A stretch of DNA of 64,000 nucleotides from Saccharicrinis sp050589685 (GTDB taxonomy: Bacteria; Bacteroidota; Bacteroidia; Bacteroidales; Marinilabiliaceae). The notes under the pieces were generated by a model. It did no database searches. It saw nothing but the letters and a program-made list of their open reading frames with translations, and was not told where the DNA came from. The stretch covers positions 62,001-126,000 of the forward strand of contig NZ_JBNGOS010000019.1 of assembly GCF_050589685.1 (NCBI RefSeq), in the 5' to 3' direction. Both the position numbers and the translations under genes were made by a program. This document shows, piece by piece, positions 9,494-19,720 of the stretch; position 1 is the stretch's first letter, and the number at the start of each line of letters is the position of its first letter.

Positions 9494-10945
9494 ATGCGAA
9501 AATATATTTTAAAAATCGGAGTAGTATTAAGCATTTTAGCAATGTTTACTACGAGCTGCAACGGCTATTTGGACTTGACTCCTAAGGATGATCTGGTTCA
9601 GGATGAGTTTTGGCAGAATAAGGAACAGGTGAATTCTGCTGTGGCCGGTATCTATGCTTCCATGAATGAAAATAGTTTTATGGAGCGTGTTTTACTGTGG
9701 GGTGAGGCCAGGGCCGAAATGATGGTTTCGATAGATGCCAGCAGCAGTGCACAGAATTTGATGAAGAATTATGTTAATCCAACCAATGGATATGTGAGTT
9801 GGACTAATTTTTATAAAACCATTAACTACTGTAATATGGTATTGGCATTTGCCGATCAGGCAAAAGCGAACGATCCTACATTTACCGAACAGGCTTTAAA
9901 TCGTTATAAGGCAGAAGCCCTTACCTTACGTTCATTGGTATATTTTATTTTGGTAAAAAACTATAAGGAAGTACCCTTTATTGAGGAGGCAACCTTAAGT
10001 GATCAGGCTGATTTCTATCCTGTAAAAAGTAGCGAAGGTGAAGTGTTAAATCAAATTACTGCTGATATTGTTTCGGTTATTGATGATTTACCTGTTTCGT
10101 ACGAGGAGGGTGTTAAATATGATAAAGGAAGATTAACAAAAGGTGCGGCCTATTCTTTATTGGCCGATATTTATTTGTGGCAGGAAAAATACGACGAATG
10201 TATTGATGCGTGTCAGTCAGTTATCGACCAAGAAAAATACAGCCTGGTTGAGGGAAGTGAATGGTTTAACCAAATGTTTTTTGAAGGTAATTCTTCAGAA
10301 GGGATTTTTGAGTTACAGTTTGATGACATCTTTAGCACGCTGCGAAGCTATTTTTATGATGGAGACCCAAAAGTAAAGCCTTACAGTGATATTACCGATT
10401 TATATTCAACAGATGTAAACGATGTGCGGGCCAACAGGGCGACTTACGATATGCAGACAAGTACTGTGTTTAAGTATGCCGGGGTGGATGCCAAAGCCGG
10501 AATATTCCGTAATTATACAGAGTTTTATAATACCTGGATATTTTATCGTTATGCCGATGTATTATTAATGCAGGCAGAAGCTTACATTTTATCAGAAACT
10601 CAAAGGGATATGGATAAAGCTTACGACCTAATTAATGAGGTACATATGCGTGCTACAGGCACCCCACTGGACGTAACAAATTTGTATTACGACTTGTTGG
10701 AGGAAAGACAAAAAGAATTTGCGTTTGAAGGTAAACGCTGGTACGACCTGTTGCGTTTTGCACGAAGAAATAATTTTGAAGACCATTATCTGATTACTGA
10801 ACTGGTTGAAATAAAAGCAGGCGCAGATGATTATGACGTTATTGAAAGTTATTACTCAGATACGGCATCATACTTTTTGCCCATCTATCAAAGCGAACTT
10901 AACTTGAATCAGAACCTGGAGCAAAATCCATACTATCTAAACTAA
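9494..10945 (+). CDS. susD-like: SusD/RagB-family outer-membrane lipoprotein (pair 1)
   Basis: 483 residues. The signal peptide ends in a lipobox (TTSC), followed by the family-typical YLDLTPKDDL and EFWQNKEQV stretches. TPR-like helical repeats follow, and the C-terminal part carries the usual RQKEFAFEGKRWYDLLRF block near 400-420. SusD proteins bind glycan at the cell surface and cap the SusC barrel. The gene lies immediately downstream of its SusC partner. No features are missing. Confidence 0.95.
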   Translation: MRKYILKIGVVLSILAMFTTSCNGYLDLTPKDDLVQDEFWQNKEQVNSAVAGIYASMNENSFMERVLLWGEARAEMMVSIDASSSAQNLMKNYVNPTNGYVSWTNFYKTINYCNMVLAFADQAKANDPTFTEQALNRYKAEALTLRSLVYFILVKNYKEVPFIEEATLSDQADFYPVKSSEGEVLNQITADIVSVIDDLPVSYEEGVKYDKGRLTKGAAYSLLADIYLWQEKYDECIDACQSVIDQEKYSLVEGSEWFNQMFFEGNSSEGIFELQFDDIFSTLRSYFYDGDPKVKPYSDITDLYSTDVNDVRANRATYDMQTSTVFKYAGVDAKAGIFRNYTEFYNTWIFYRYADVLLMQAEAYILSETQRDMDKAYDLINEVHMRATGTPLDVTNLYYDLLEERQKEFAFEGKRWYDLLRFARRNNFEDHYLITELVEIKAGADDYDVIESYYSDTASYFLPIYQSELNLNQNLEQNPYYLN

Positions 10946-11099
10946 GTGTTATTAAGAGAGAGTTAAAAGAACGATATTAAAAAATTAGGATATGAAACAG
11001 GCCAATAAATTTTTATTTCGATTAGAACAAATCAGGAAGGCTTGTTACCTGTTTGCCGTTAAGGCAGATATGCGAACATTAATAATAAATTTTAGACGC

Positions 11100-12737
11100 A
11101 TGAAAAGGATAATAAAATTGTCAGGAATAGTAATAAGTACAATACTTCTGGTATTTATTGCAGGTGTTGGATGTGACGACGGTTTGGGTGACAAAACGTT
11201 TTTAACAACTGATGAGTTAACGATTGCACAAACGTTGGATGCGAGTCCTGAAAAATTTTCAACTTTTGTTGAAATGCTTCATTTAACCGGGTACTATACA
11301 TCATTACAGTCTTATGGATCTTACACCTGTTTTGTGCCAGTAAACGAAGTACTGGATCCATATATCAAAGAAAGATGGGGCGTAAACTTGGTGAGTGAAC
11401 TAACTACCCAGGAACAAATTGAAGAGGTAAAAGAACTGGTTAAGTTTCATACCATGGCAAAAAGTGTGGGTGCTAGCGGCTTTATCGAAGGACGTATGCC
11501 GGACACAACCTATACAGGAGATTATTTAACATCGTCGTACCTGCTAGGTGGTGGAATAGGAAACCTTATCATTAATCGTGAAGCTAAATTTTTGCAATAT
11601 GATATCAGATCGGACAATGGTTATATTCATTGTATCGATAAGGTACTAACACCATACTCCGATCCGGTTCCTGTAGTTATCGAGAGGGCCGGTAAGCATA
11701 CCATCTTTATCGAAGCTTTAAAGAAAACGGGATTATATGATGATTTTTCGGTTAAGCTAACCGAAACCGGTAATAAAAAGAACTTTACCATTTTTGCAGA
11801 GACCGACTCTGTATTTGCATTATCTGGCATTAATTCATTCGACGATTTGGCAGATAAATATGCCGAAGGAGATACAGATTACGAAGAGGTGACCAACGGC
11901 TTAAATCGTTGGATGGCTTACCATGCAACCGTTTCCTTTTTATATTCAGCTGATATCCCCGATGAAGGTTATTTAAGTACCGTGTTGGAGAACAATGCCA
12001 TCAAAGTAGATAAAAACGATGATGTATTAAAAATTAATGAATCGGAAACAGGAGGAGAAGTTGAAACCTGGGTGTCGTTGGTGAGTGATTATAGTAACTA
12101 TCCTGCCAAAAATGGGGTGTATCACACTGTAGATACCTTAATGGATATTTTTATTCCTAAAGCCAAACATATCTTATTCGACCCGGTTTCGTCACAGCCG
12201 GAATATATTTCGAGGGCAATAAGAAGTATGAATAAAGTAACAGCTGATAAATATTCAGAAGTTGACTGGTATCCCCCAACAAACACGGTACGGTTTATAC
12301 AAAGGTCAAAAAACGTTAACCTTGACTGGAACTTCTTTGACATGGGAGGTTGTGTTTGGTACGAATTTATAACCCCAATTTTAGCAAAAGGAAAGTATGA
12401 GTTCCTGGTTTGTTCGAATGGTGGAAATAACGCCCGTGGTAAGTTCCAGGTGTATTGGGACGATGAACCGGTTGGTTCTATTTATGATGTAACCAAAAAA
12501 GCTAGTCAGGTAGGCGCTCCCGATTCAGTGGCCATGGAAGCAAACGGATGGCGTTTGGGAAAAGAATGGATTACCAATAAGGCTGGAACTAAGCAAAGTG
12601 ATAGTAATGGCTGTATGAGATTTATTATTACCAAGGAGTTATTATGTCCTGTACAAAAACGACATAAGATAAAATTAGTAGCCGTGAAGAGCGGTGGTAT
12701 ACCACTTGATTATTTTGAATTTATACCGGTCGATTAA
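11100..12737 (+). CDS. FAS1-domain lipoprotein with C-terminal beta-sandwich
   Basis: Start chosen at 11100 because the hydrophobic lipoprotein signal (MKRIIKLSG... GVGC) begins there; the frame is open back to 10992. 545 residues. Two FAS1-like modules occupy about 25-190 (SYTCFVPVNEVL) and 195-365. The remaining 180 residues look like a jelly-roll/CBM-like module ending in DYFEFIPVD, which resembles the YIELVP endings of CBM6/35-type folds. This suggests a cell-surface glycan-binding protein serving the first SusCD pair. The carbohydrate ligand cannot be read from the sequence. Confidence 0.75.
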   Translation: MKRIIKLSGIVISTILLVFIAGVGCDDGLGDKTFLTTDELTIAQTLDASPEKFSTFVEMLHLTGYYTSLQSYGSYTCFVPVNEVLDPYIKERWGVNLVSELTTQEQIEEVKELVKFHTMAKSVGASGFIEGRMPDTTYTGDYLTSSYLLGGGIGNLIINREAKFLQYDIRSDNGYIHCIDKVLTPYSDPVPVVIERAGKHTIFIEALKKTGLYDDFSVKLTETGNKKNFTIFAETDSVFALSGINSFDDLADKYAEGDTDYEEVTNGLNRWMAYHATVSFLYSADIPDEGYLSTVLENNAIKVDKNDDVLKINESETGGEVETWVSLVSDYSNYPAKNGVYHTVDTLMDIFIPKAKHILFDPVSSQPEYISRAIRSMNKVTADKYSEVDWYPPTNTVRFIQRSKNVNLDWNFFDMGGCVWYEFITPILAKGKYEFLVCSNGGNNARGKFQVYWDDEPVGSIYDVTKKASQVGAPDSVAMEANGWRLGKEWITNKAGTKQSDSNGCMRFIITKELLCPVQKRHKIKLVAVKSGGIPLDYFEFIPVD

Positions 12738-12800
12738 TAATACTTTATATCTATATAACAGGCAGGTAATCTTTAATTGCGAGTTAACTTATCTGCTTGT

Positions 12801-12821
12801 TCTCCCACTTTCATTGGGAGA
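12801..12821 (+). repeat. Small hairpin in the leader of the third FAS1 gene
   Basis: TCTCCCA (12801-12807) pairs with TGGGAGA (12815-12821) around a 7-base loop, 13 bases before the upstream reading frame at 12835. Its role is unknown: an attenuator, an mRNA stabiliser or a dispersed palindrome remain possible. Confidence 0.4.
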
Positions 12822-12834
12822 GGTCAAGTAACAA

Positions 12835-12858
12835 ATGAAAATAAATTTAAACAGATGA
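12835..12858 (+). promoter_or_regulatory. Putative 7-codon leader reading frame overlapping the next ATG
   Basis: ATG at 12835 opens MKINLNR and stops at a TGA (12856-12858) that overlaps the ATG at 12855 as ATGA. A 24/26-identical stretch at 19789-19814 encodes MKINFNR with the same ATGA overlap before another gene. The arrangement would allow translational coupling. It may instead be a duplicated untranslated leader. Confidence 0.4.
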
Positions 12859-14354
12859 ACAAAAAAATATTACATAGTTTGCTAGCTCTTTTGGTGATTT
12901 TTGCCTTGAGTGCTTGTGAAAGCGAGCAATGGGACGATCATTATGAGCAAAGTGATAGCAGGTTAAATACCGATTTGCTAGCATTAATAAAAGCAGATTC
13001 CGAGTTAAGTACTTTTGCAGATTTGTTAAGTCAGACCGGTTTGGATGAAGTTTTATCACAGAATCAGGCTTTTACAGTATGGGCACCGGTTAACGAGGCT
13101 TTTACTAATGTGCCACAAGAAATATTAGATGATCCGGAAAGACTTAAAGCCTTGATCGGTAATCATATAAGTATGTATTCTTTTGCTTCTACCAGTAAAA
13201 TTGAAGACGGACTGGTAAAAGTGCTTAATAACAAATATATAGAGTACATAAATGAAGATGGAACCAGTAGCTTTTCAGGAGTTGATGTTACTTCCAATGA
13301 CAATTTATGTAGCAACGGAATTCTTCATAAAATAAGTGATGTCGCTTTGGTTCGTGAAAATATCTGGAGTTATTTTACCAACTCGGATGACTTTCCCGGG
13401 ATGAAAGAATTTCTGACACAATATAATGTGACGTTGTTCGACAAAGATAATAGTGTTGTTACCGGCACGAATAGCTTGGGGCAAACAGTTTACGATTCGG
13501 TTTTTGTGGAGTCAAATACTTATTTTGATGTAATTGGTAATTTAAACTCCGAAGAAGAGCGTTATAGCCTGGTTGCGTTAACAGATGTAGTATACAACGA
13601 TGCTTATAGTCAGATAAGTTCTTTTTATACGCATCCTGATGATGATGTAGTTACAACCAATACAGAGCAAACTATTTACAATAACCTTAATTTCCCCTGG
13701 ATGGATACAGACTTGATGACAGGTGAATATGTGACCAATACATTTGGGAATATGATTTATGTTGATCAATCGGTACTTTCTAATGAGGTAGAATTAAGTA
13801 ATGGTAGCATATTGATACCAGATAGTTATACTTTTGATGTAAATGATTTGATTTACAAACCGGTCAGGTACGAAGTTGAAGATACGGAAAGAAGAGATGT
13901 TGGTTCTTTGTCTGATTTTAGTATTAATAAAAAGTATGACATTACAGCTTCAGGAGATTTTACCAATAAGGTCATGTTTGTTGGTGAATCACTAAATGAG
14001 GATAATAACTATTTTGAGGTAGCATTTAGTAATGTACTTTCCGCTAAGTACGACTTGTATATCAAGTATTCTCCTGTTGGAGCTACCAAAGAAACCCAAT
14101 TAAAATTTGAGGTAACCGTTAACGGACCAGATGGTAAAACCGTTTATGATATCCCTACCGAAGTTATCAACAACTACTCTGAAGCGCGCGTAAAAATAGG
14201 TGATACTTATGACATTCCTGTGTTTGTAGACGATAATGCTAAGAACAGCTACTATGTTAAGGTTAAGGTGATTATGGATGTAGAAGATGCGGCGATTGTA
14301 CTTTACGACAGAATGGTTGGCATTGATTATATTGAATTAGTTCCTGCAGAATAG
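12855..14354 (+). CDS. FAS1-domain lipoprotein with C-terminal CBM-like module
   Basis: 499 residues from the ATG at 12855, where a lipoprotein signal begins (LLVIFALSAC lipobox); the frame is open upstream to 12777. An FAS1 module covers about 35-180 (FTVWAPVNEAF, and SNGILHKISDVAL, the usual end of the fold). A second, weaker one spans about 190-330. The C-terminal 160 residues appear beta-rich and end in GIDYIELVPAE, the ending seen in CBM6/35-like sandwiches. Its architecture is that of the gene at 11100, and it opens the second FAS1-SusC-SusD set. Probable surface glycan-binding protein. Confidence 0.75.
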   Translation: MNKKILHSLLALLVIFALSACESEQWDDHYEQSDSRLNTDLLALIKADSELSTFADLLSQTGLDEVLSQNQAFTVWAPVNEAFTNVPQEILDDPERLKALIGNHISMYSFASTSKIEDGLVKVLNNKYIEYINEDGTSSFSGVDVTSNDNLCSNGILHKISDVALVRENIWSYFTNSDDFPGMKEFLTQYNVTLFDKDNSVVTGTNSLGQTVYDSVFVESNTYFDVIGNLNSEEERYSLVALTDVVYNDAYSQISSFYTHPDDDVVTTNTEQTIYNNLNFPWMDTDLMTGEYVTNTFGNMIYVDQSVLSNEVELSNGSILIPDSYTFDVNDLIYKPVRYEVEDTERRDVGSLSDFSINKKYDITASGDFTNKVMFVGESLNEDNNYFEVAFSNVLSAKYDLYIKYSPVGATKETQLKFEVTVNGPDGKTVYDIPTEVINNYSEARVKIGDTYDIPVFVDDNAKNSYYVKVKVIMDVEDAAIVLYDRMVGIDYIELVPAE

Positions 14355-14374
14355 ATAAAAAATATATAATAGAT

Positions 14375-17300
14375 ATGAACAATATTATTATGGTAAAACT
14401 CAGGCATATATATACTTTAGTGATATTTATGTTATGCATTTCCGTATTCGATGTAAATGCACAAGAGGTAAATGCACAAAAAGTAACAGGTAAGGTATCA
14501 GATGCAGCTTCCGGTGAGCCGGTTGTTGGAGCAAACGTTTCTGTAGCAACTTTTTCATCGGTATTTACCGGGGAGGATGGTAGCTTTAGTATTGACGTTC
14601 CGAATTATAAAGTAACACTTATGGTAAATGCCCAGGCATATGCTTATACCGAGGTTGCTTTAAAAGGAAGAATAGAACTGGAAATTAAACTGTATGAAGA
14701 GGGTTTTAAAACAAACTTCGGTAATGTTTTAATGCCTGTTGAAAAACAGTCACGCTCTTCGGTAACCAATGCAATTAGTTCTATAATAGGTGATGTTGAA
14801 AATAGTTCTCGTACGGTGGCCAAATATATGAAAGGAGATGTTGCGGGTATGCGAACGCTAGATCGTTCGGGAGTCCCGGGTGTTGGATCAAATATGTTTA
14901 TAAGAGGATATAACTCTTTATTGGCATCCGGTCAGCCCCTTATTGTTGTTGATGGAATGATCATGGAAAATAATATCTTTGCAGGATCTTTAATTGAGGG
15001 GTATACTTATGATCCCTTAGCAGATATTAATCCGAAGGATATTGCCAATATTACGGTAATTAAGGATGCTACTTCCTTATATGGATCTAAAGCTGCCAAT
15101 GGAGTTATATTAATTGAAACAACGCGAACAAAAGATGTAACCACAAAAATTGATTTCTCGGTACAAGGTGGTTTAAATATGGCCCCAACCAATATTCCTA
15201 TGATGGAGTCATCAGATTATAAGAGCTATTTGGTGAACCAGATCAATAGCTCGGGCTTGTATACCGATAATGAACTGTCGCAATTACCTTATTTAAACGA
15301 AAACACGGCTTTTGCCGACTATCAGCGGTATCACAATAATACTAACTGGCAAAAAGAAGTATTTGAAGATAGTTATACACAAGACTATTTCTTTCGGGTA
15401 ACCGGAGGTGATGAGATTGCTAAATATGGTTTGTCTATTGGATTTATGGATAATAGCGGTATTGTTTCTAATACGGCATCTACACGTTTCTCTACCCGAT
15501 TCAATTCAGAGTCAACTGTTACAGAAAAGTTTTCAATTCAGACTAATTTGGCTGTTAGCTATCAAAAAAATAAGTTGTCCGATGACGGAATGTTGGGACG
15601 CACATCTCCTATATATACATCACTTATAAAAGCGCCCATTTTAGCTCCCACAGTAATAGGCGGCGATGGAATTATTACTGATATTTACGAAGACGTGGAC
15701 CCAATTTCGGGCTATACTAACCCAAGTGTTTTAACCGATCAGGTGGAGAACGAGAACACAAACTATAAGCTATATGGTAATTTTAAATTGGGATACGATC
15801 TTACAAATAATCTGAAGTTAACTTCGATTATTGGATCTAATTACGTTTACAACCGCGATGATGTTTTCTTCCCTAGTAATGGCGTTACAACAGGAGAGAA
15901 TATATATGGCGATGTATTGAATCGTTCTGCCGGAACAAGAGTTGAACGTTATTTCTCTATTTATAACGATTCTCGTGTAAGCTTTAATGTAAATACCTAC
16001 AACCATAAATTTGGTTTTCACTTAGGGGGAAGATATAATGTAAACAATTACGAAAACTCCTATTCCGAAAGTGGCAACTCCAGTGACGATGAGTTTACCT
16101 CTCTGCAAAGTGGTGATAAAGAAACTTACATAACGTCAGGTAGTATTGGTAACTGGAAATATGCATCCCTATATTCCAATATCAATTATGGATATTTGGG
16201 TAAGTACTTCTTGAATGCCAGCATGTCTTACGAAGGTTCTTCGCGTTTTGGACAAGGTGATAGTGGCACTCGCTATGGATATTTCCCTAGTGTAGGTGCT
16301 GCATGGTTGATGTCGTCAGAAAACTTTATGAAAGGTCTTGGATTCCTGAATCAACTTAAATTGCGGGCCAGCTATGGTATAACAGGTAATGATGCGGTAG
16401 GTAATTATAATGCATATTCATACTTTGTTTCAACACGCTATTCGGTGGGTACAGGTTTAATAAGTGGAAATCTCGCAAATACCACAATGCAGTGGGAAAG
16501 AACAGTTAAAGCAAATGTAGGAGTTGACCTTGGATTGTTTAACGAACGACTTCAGGTGAACCTTGATTTTTATAATAACGAAACAGATCAGTTGTTAAAC
16601 TATACATCGGTTAATCCTGTTTACGGGTATGACGGATATTTGAGTAATGAAGGAGAGTTGAGCAATACAGGTTTCGATCTGGGTTTTAATGCACGTTTAA
16701 TCAATAGCGAAAACTTTAAATGGGATATAGGTGGAAATATTTCGAAATATAAAAACGAGATTGTTTATTTACCAGGTAACGCTAATATAATTGAGATAGA
16801 CGGTGTTGGAGCAACTGTTATTAACCAGGAAGGTAGCCCGGTCGGGTTGTTCTACGGATATAAAACAGATGGAATTTACGCTACGCAAAGTGCTGCTGAC
16901 CAGGCTGGCTTATCATGGGTCGATTATGAAGGTTTTAACCAACCGTTTGTAGCGGGCGATGTTAAATTTATGGATACTGATGGTAACAATGTGATTGATG
17001 AAGAAGATATGCAGGTAATTGGAGATCCTAATCCCGATTTTACCGGAATGTTCTATAATACATTTACGTATAATAAATTATCGTTGTCCGCTGTATTTAC
17101 CTTTAGTCAAGGTAATGATATCTACAATGCCCTGCGCAGACAAACAGAATCAATGAGCAGTTTTGCAAACCAAAGTTTAGCGGTTGCTAACCGTTGGCAG
17201 GTCGAAGGGCAGCAAACAACTATTCCTCGTGCCGAATATGGTGATCCAACAGGTAATTCAAGATTCTCTGACAGATGGATTGAAGATGGTTCATACATTC

Positions 17301-17521
17301 GCCTAAAAACATTGAGCTTATCATATAGTCCTGAAATTTTGAAAAGTTTTGCCAAGGATATTTCGTTTAGCGTTACAGCCAATAACTTGTTTACTTTGAC
17401 CGACTATTTAGGATATGATCCCGAAGTGAGTATGTCAGGCGTAAGTTATCAGCAAGGTATCGATGCAGGTTTAACACCTCAGTTTACCTCTATATTCTTC
17501 GGTGTTAAGATTGGTTTATAA
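14375..17521 (+). CDS. susC-like: SusC-family TonB-dependent outer-membrane transporter (pair 2)
   Basis: 1048 residues. The signal peptide ends near DVNAQ; ATG 14375 and ATG 14390 are both possible starts. A carboxypeptidase-regulatory-like domain (VTGKVSDAASGEPVVGANV) precedes a plug with DVAGMRTLDRSG and MFIRGYNSL, then a beta-barrel ending FFGVKIGL. It diverges clearly from the first SusC in the plug signature and is about 60 residues shorter, so this is a second transporter and not a recent tandem copy. It probably imports a different fragment of the same or a related glycan. The SusD partner follows directly. Confidence 0.94.
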   Translation: MNNIIMVKLRHIYTLVIFMLCISVFDVNAQEVNAQKVTGKVSDAASGEPVVGANVSVATFSSVFTGEDGSFSIDVPNYKVTLMVNAQAYAYTEVALKGRIELEIKLYEEGFKTNFGNVLMPVEKQSRSSVTNAISSIIGDVENSSRTVAKYMKGDVAGMRTLDRSGVPGVGSNMFIRGYNSLLASGQPLIVVDGMIMENNIFAGSLIEGYTYDPLADINPKDIANITVIKDATSLYGSKAANGVILIETTRTKDVTTKIDFSVQGGLNMAPTNIPMMESSDYKSYLVNQINSSGLYTDNELSQLPYLNENTAFADYQRYHNNTNWQKEVFEDSYTQDYFFRVTGGDEIAKYGLSIGFMDNSGIVSNTASTRFSTRFNSESTVTEKFSIQTNLAVSYQKNKLSDDGMLGRTSPIYTSLIKAPILAPTVIGGDGIITDIYEDVDPISGYTNPSVLTDQVENENTNYKLYGNFKLGYDLTNNLKLTSIIGSNYVYNRDDVFFPSNGVTTGENIYGDVLNRSAGTRVERYFSIYNDSRVSFNVNTYNHKFGFHLGGRYNVNNYENSYSESGNSSDDEFTSLQSGDKETYITSGSIGNWKYASLYSNINYGYLGKYFLNASMSYEGSSRFGQGDSGTRYGYFPSVGAAWLMSSENFMKGLGFLNQLKLRASYGITGNDAVGNYNAYSYFVSTRYSVGTGLISGNLANTTMQWERTVKANVGVDLGLFNERLQVNLDFYNNETDQLLNYTSVNPVYGYDGYLSNEGELSNTGFDLGFNARLINSENFKWDIGGNISKYKNEIVYLPGNANIIEIDGVGATVINQEGSPVGLFYGYKTDGIYATQSAADQAGLSWVDYEGFNQPFVAGDVKFMDTDGNNVIDEEDMQVIGDPNPDFTGMFYNTFTYNKLSLSAVFTFSQGNDIYNALRRQTESMSSFANQSLAVANRWQVEGQQTTIPRAEYGDPTGNSRFSDRWIEDGSYIRLKTLSLSYSPEILKSFAKDISFSVTANNLFTLTDYLGYDPEVSMSGVSYQQGIDAGLTPQFTSIFFGVKIGL

Positions 17522-17550
17522 TGTACAAACGACTTTTAAATAATAGTGAG

Positions 17551-19182
17551 ATGAAAAAATATATTATAATATTATACACCTTCTTTATTGTATCATGTGT
17601 TTTTACTTCATGTGATGACATATTGGATGTTGATCCTGAAGAAGTGTTATTGACCGAGGATTATCTTGGTGATGATAAAATTGAAGCCCGATCCGCTTTG
17701 TTCGGGGTGTTATCGCAAATGCAGGATGCCACGGAGCAATATGTGATTTTAGGCGAGCTACGTGCCGATTTAATGGATGTAGCATCAGGTGCAAAAGATG
17801 AGTTGCGAAAAATTAATTCGCACAATATTAGCGAAGATAACAGCTACGTTGATCCCACAAACTTATTTTCTATTGTAAATAACTGTAACTATGCGCTTCA
17901 ACGAATGGATACTGTGGCGTACGAAAATGAGTTGTTAACCTATTATGTTTCTATTTTACGGGTTCGTACATGGGCTCAAATCCAAATAATGACTAACTAT
18001 GGTAAACTACCTTATATGGTTGAGCCGGTGGAAAGTACGGAAGACTTAGAAGATAATTATCCTGTATTAACCATTGCCCAGGGGGTTGACAGTTTAATAA
18101 ATAACTTACTTCCTTATAGCAACATTGATAATGTTTCGGATCTTGGTGTTGGTTCAACAATTCCTGTTAATGATCTTCTTTTAGGCGATTTGTACTTGTG
18201 GGGTGGTAATTATGTAATGGCTGCAACGTACTATAAGCAATTTCTCGATTATTATGTTAACGAAGCAGGTTCGTTATATAATCTGACTTCCACTTATGGT
18301 GTTACATATAGCGGTAAAAACGGTAATTATTCGGTTAATAAAAATAATTGGGCAAATATATTTGCCGAGGAAAATCCAGGCAGTTCTGAATATATCATGT
18401 TAACCAGATATTATGATGACTATAGGCAGTACAATACGGCCTATGAGACTTTAACTACTGAGGTAAAACCTTCAGCCGCACTGATTTCTAATTGGAGTGT
18501 GCAATACAAATATTACGATGATCTGGCCTATGAGCAAGGTGACAATAGAATACTAGGTTCTTATATTGGAGAAGGCGAGGAAGCCAGGATTACAAAATAC
18601 GACTATGATTATTTTATGTTTCAGCGGGCTTCACATGTTTATTTAAAATATGCCGAGGCTATTAATGCGGCAGGTTACCCTGCTCATGCATTGGCAGTTA
18701 TTAATCAAGGGGTATTTGACGATGCAGTAACAGTGGGTGCTCCACGATTTACGGGTAATACTCAGGATTTTTTGAATTTCACACAAGATGAATATGTGAT
18801 AACAAATTCAAGTGGTTTACAGACCGGAGGTAATCTGGGAATTAGAGGCCGTGTAGGTATGGCACCACTTGAAATTGATGAAACTGCGGCTACATTAACA
18901 GATTCTATTGGTCAGGTAGCTTCATTTATCCTTAATGAAGCCGCTTTAGAAACAGCGTTTGAAGGAAATAGATATAGTGATTTGGTCAGAGCTTCTTTAA
19001 ACTTTAATGATGCAAGCATACTAGCTAAGGCGGTTGCCTCAAAATATACAGCGGTAGGAGATTTGGGAACCGCTGCTACTATGGAGCAAAAATTGAGTGA
19101 TCAGGCCAATTGGTTTCTACCGTTAACAATTCCTGAGAATTTTACAGAAGTAACAGCGGATGTGATTGAAGAAGAACTATAG
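17551..19182 (+). CDS. susD-like: SusD/RagB-family outer-membrane lipoprotein (pair 2)
   Basis: 543 residues from ATG 17551 (MKKYIIIL), which gives a compact lipoprotein signal with lipobox VFTSC. An alternative ATG at 17521 overlaps the stop of the preceding SusC by one base. The protein has the SusD layout: CDDILDVDPEE after the lipid cysteine, helical repeats (VRTWAQIQ region near 135), and the C-terminal ETAFEGNRYSDLVR block. It forms the lid of the second SusC transporter. It is the last gene of the seven-gene operon; a terminator lies 232 bases further on. Confidence 0.93.
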   Translation: MKKYIIILYTFFIVSCVFTSCDDILDVDPEEVLLTEDYLGDDKIEARSALFGVLSQMQDATEQYVILGELRADLMDVASGAKDELRKINSHNISEDNSYVDPTNLFSIVNNCNYALQRMDTVAYENELLTYYVSILRVRTWAQIQIMTNYGKLPYMVEPVESTEDLEDNYPVLTIAQGVDSLINNLLPYSNIDNVSDLGVGSTIPVNDLLLGDLYLWGGNYVMAATYYKQFLDYYVNEAGSLYNLTSTYGVTYSGKNGNYSVNKNNWANIFAEENPGSSEYIMLTRYYDDYRQYNTAYETLTTEVKPSAALISNWSVQYKYYDDLAYEQGDNRILGSYIGEGEEARITKYDYDYFMFQRASHVYLKYAEAINAAGYPAHALAVINQGVFDDAVTVGAPRFTGNTQDFLNFTQDEYVITNSSGLQTGGNLGIRGRVGMAPLEIDETAATLTDSIGQVASFILNEAALETAFEGNRYSDLVRASLNFNDASILAKAVASKYTAVGDLGTAATMEQKLSDQANWFLPLTIPENFTEVTADVIEEEL

Positions 19183-19255
19183 GGAATATATATAGTTAAA
19201 TTTGTATTTAACCCGCCATATGCATTAGAAATTCTATTACCCATTGAAAATACTT

Positions 19256-19355
19256 TAAAACAAGACACTTCGTTGCATCACTTCAACCCACCAGAACGAT
19301 GCTCCCGAAAGTAATCGGGACAAGTGATGCCTCGTTTCAGTAATGCCTTGTTTTA
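19256..19355 (+). repeat. Nested-hairpin dispersed repeat, copy 1
   Basis: The outer 9-bp arms TAAAACAAG / CTTGTTTTA (19256-19264 / 19347-19355) enclose inner arms GCATCACTT / AAGTGATGC (19275-19283 / 19322-19330) and a central TCCCGA / TCGGGA hairpin (19303-19308 / 19315-19320). The right arm is 27/33 identical to the reverse complement of a second element at 43929-44003, which has the same nested plan. It resembles a mobile or RNA-structured repeat of unknown type. Confidence 0.6.
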
Positions 19356-19413
19356 TTGTACTTGCCATGCTCATGACGAACCTCTAATACATAATCCGGG
19401 TTTAATGAAAAAT

Positions 19414-19448
19414 AAAGCCTGACGCATGATCTTTTGTGTCAGGTTTTT
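19414..19448 (+). terminator. Rho-independent terminator of the SusCD/FAS1 operon
   Basis: CCTGACGCA (19418-19426) pairs with TGTGTCAGG (19435-19443), nine base pairs including one G-U, followed at once by five T. An A-run precedes the stem. Confidence 0.8.
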
Positions 19449-19720
19449 GATTTCAGAAATATAATTTTTGACCATTACTTGATAATTAATTCCTTTATTA
19501 TTCTGAATCACACTTTTAGTTATCTATGCTCATCACTAGCTTAAAAAGGTTGCATACCACCTACTATATAGTTCGCAACAATAATTATAAAACACGCAAC
19601 AATCACCCTACTTTATTTAGGTATTTACATGTATTTTTATCATGTAAATTATTGAAAATCTATAAGATGAAATGAGCATGCAAATTTGATTATCCTAAAT
19701 TATACTCAGCAGATAGTCTG

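Noticed and set aside
19256..19355. Integron attC site
   Set aside because: The nested hairpin plan is similar, but the ends do not match RYYYAAC/GTTRRRY, no integrase is present, and flanking genes are not cassette-like.
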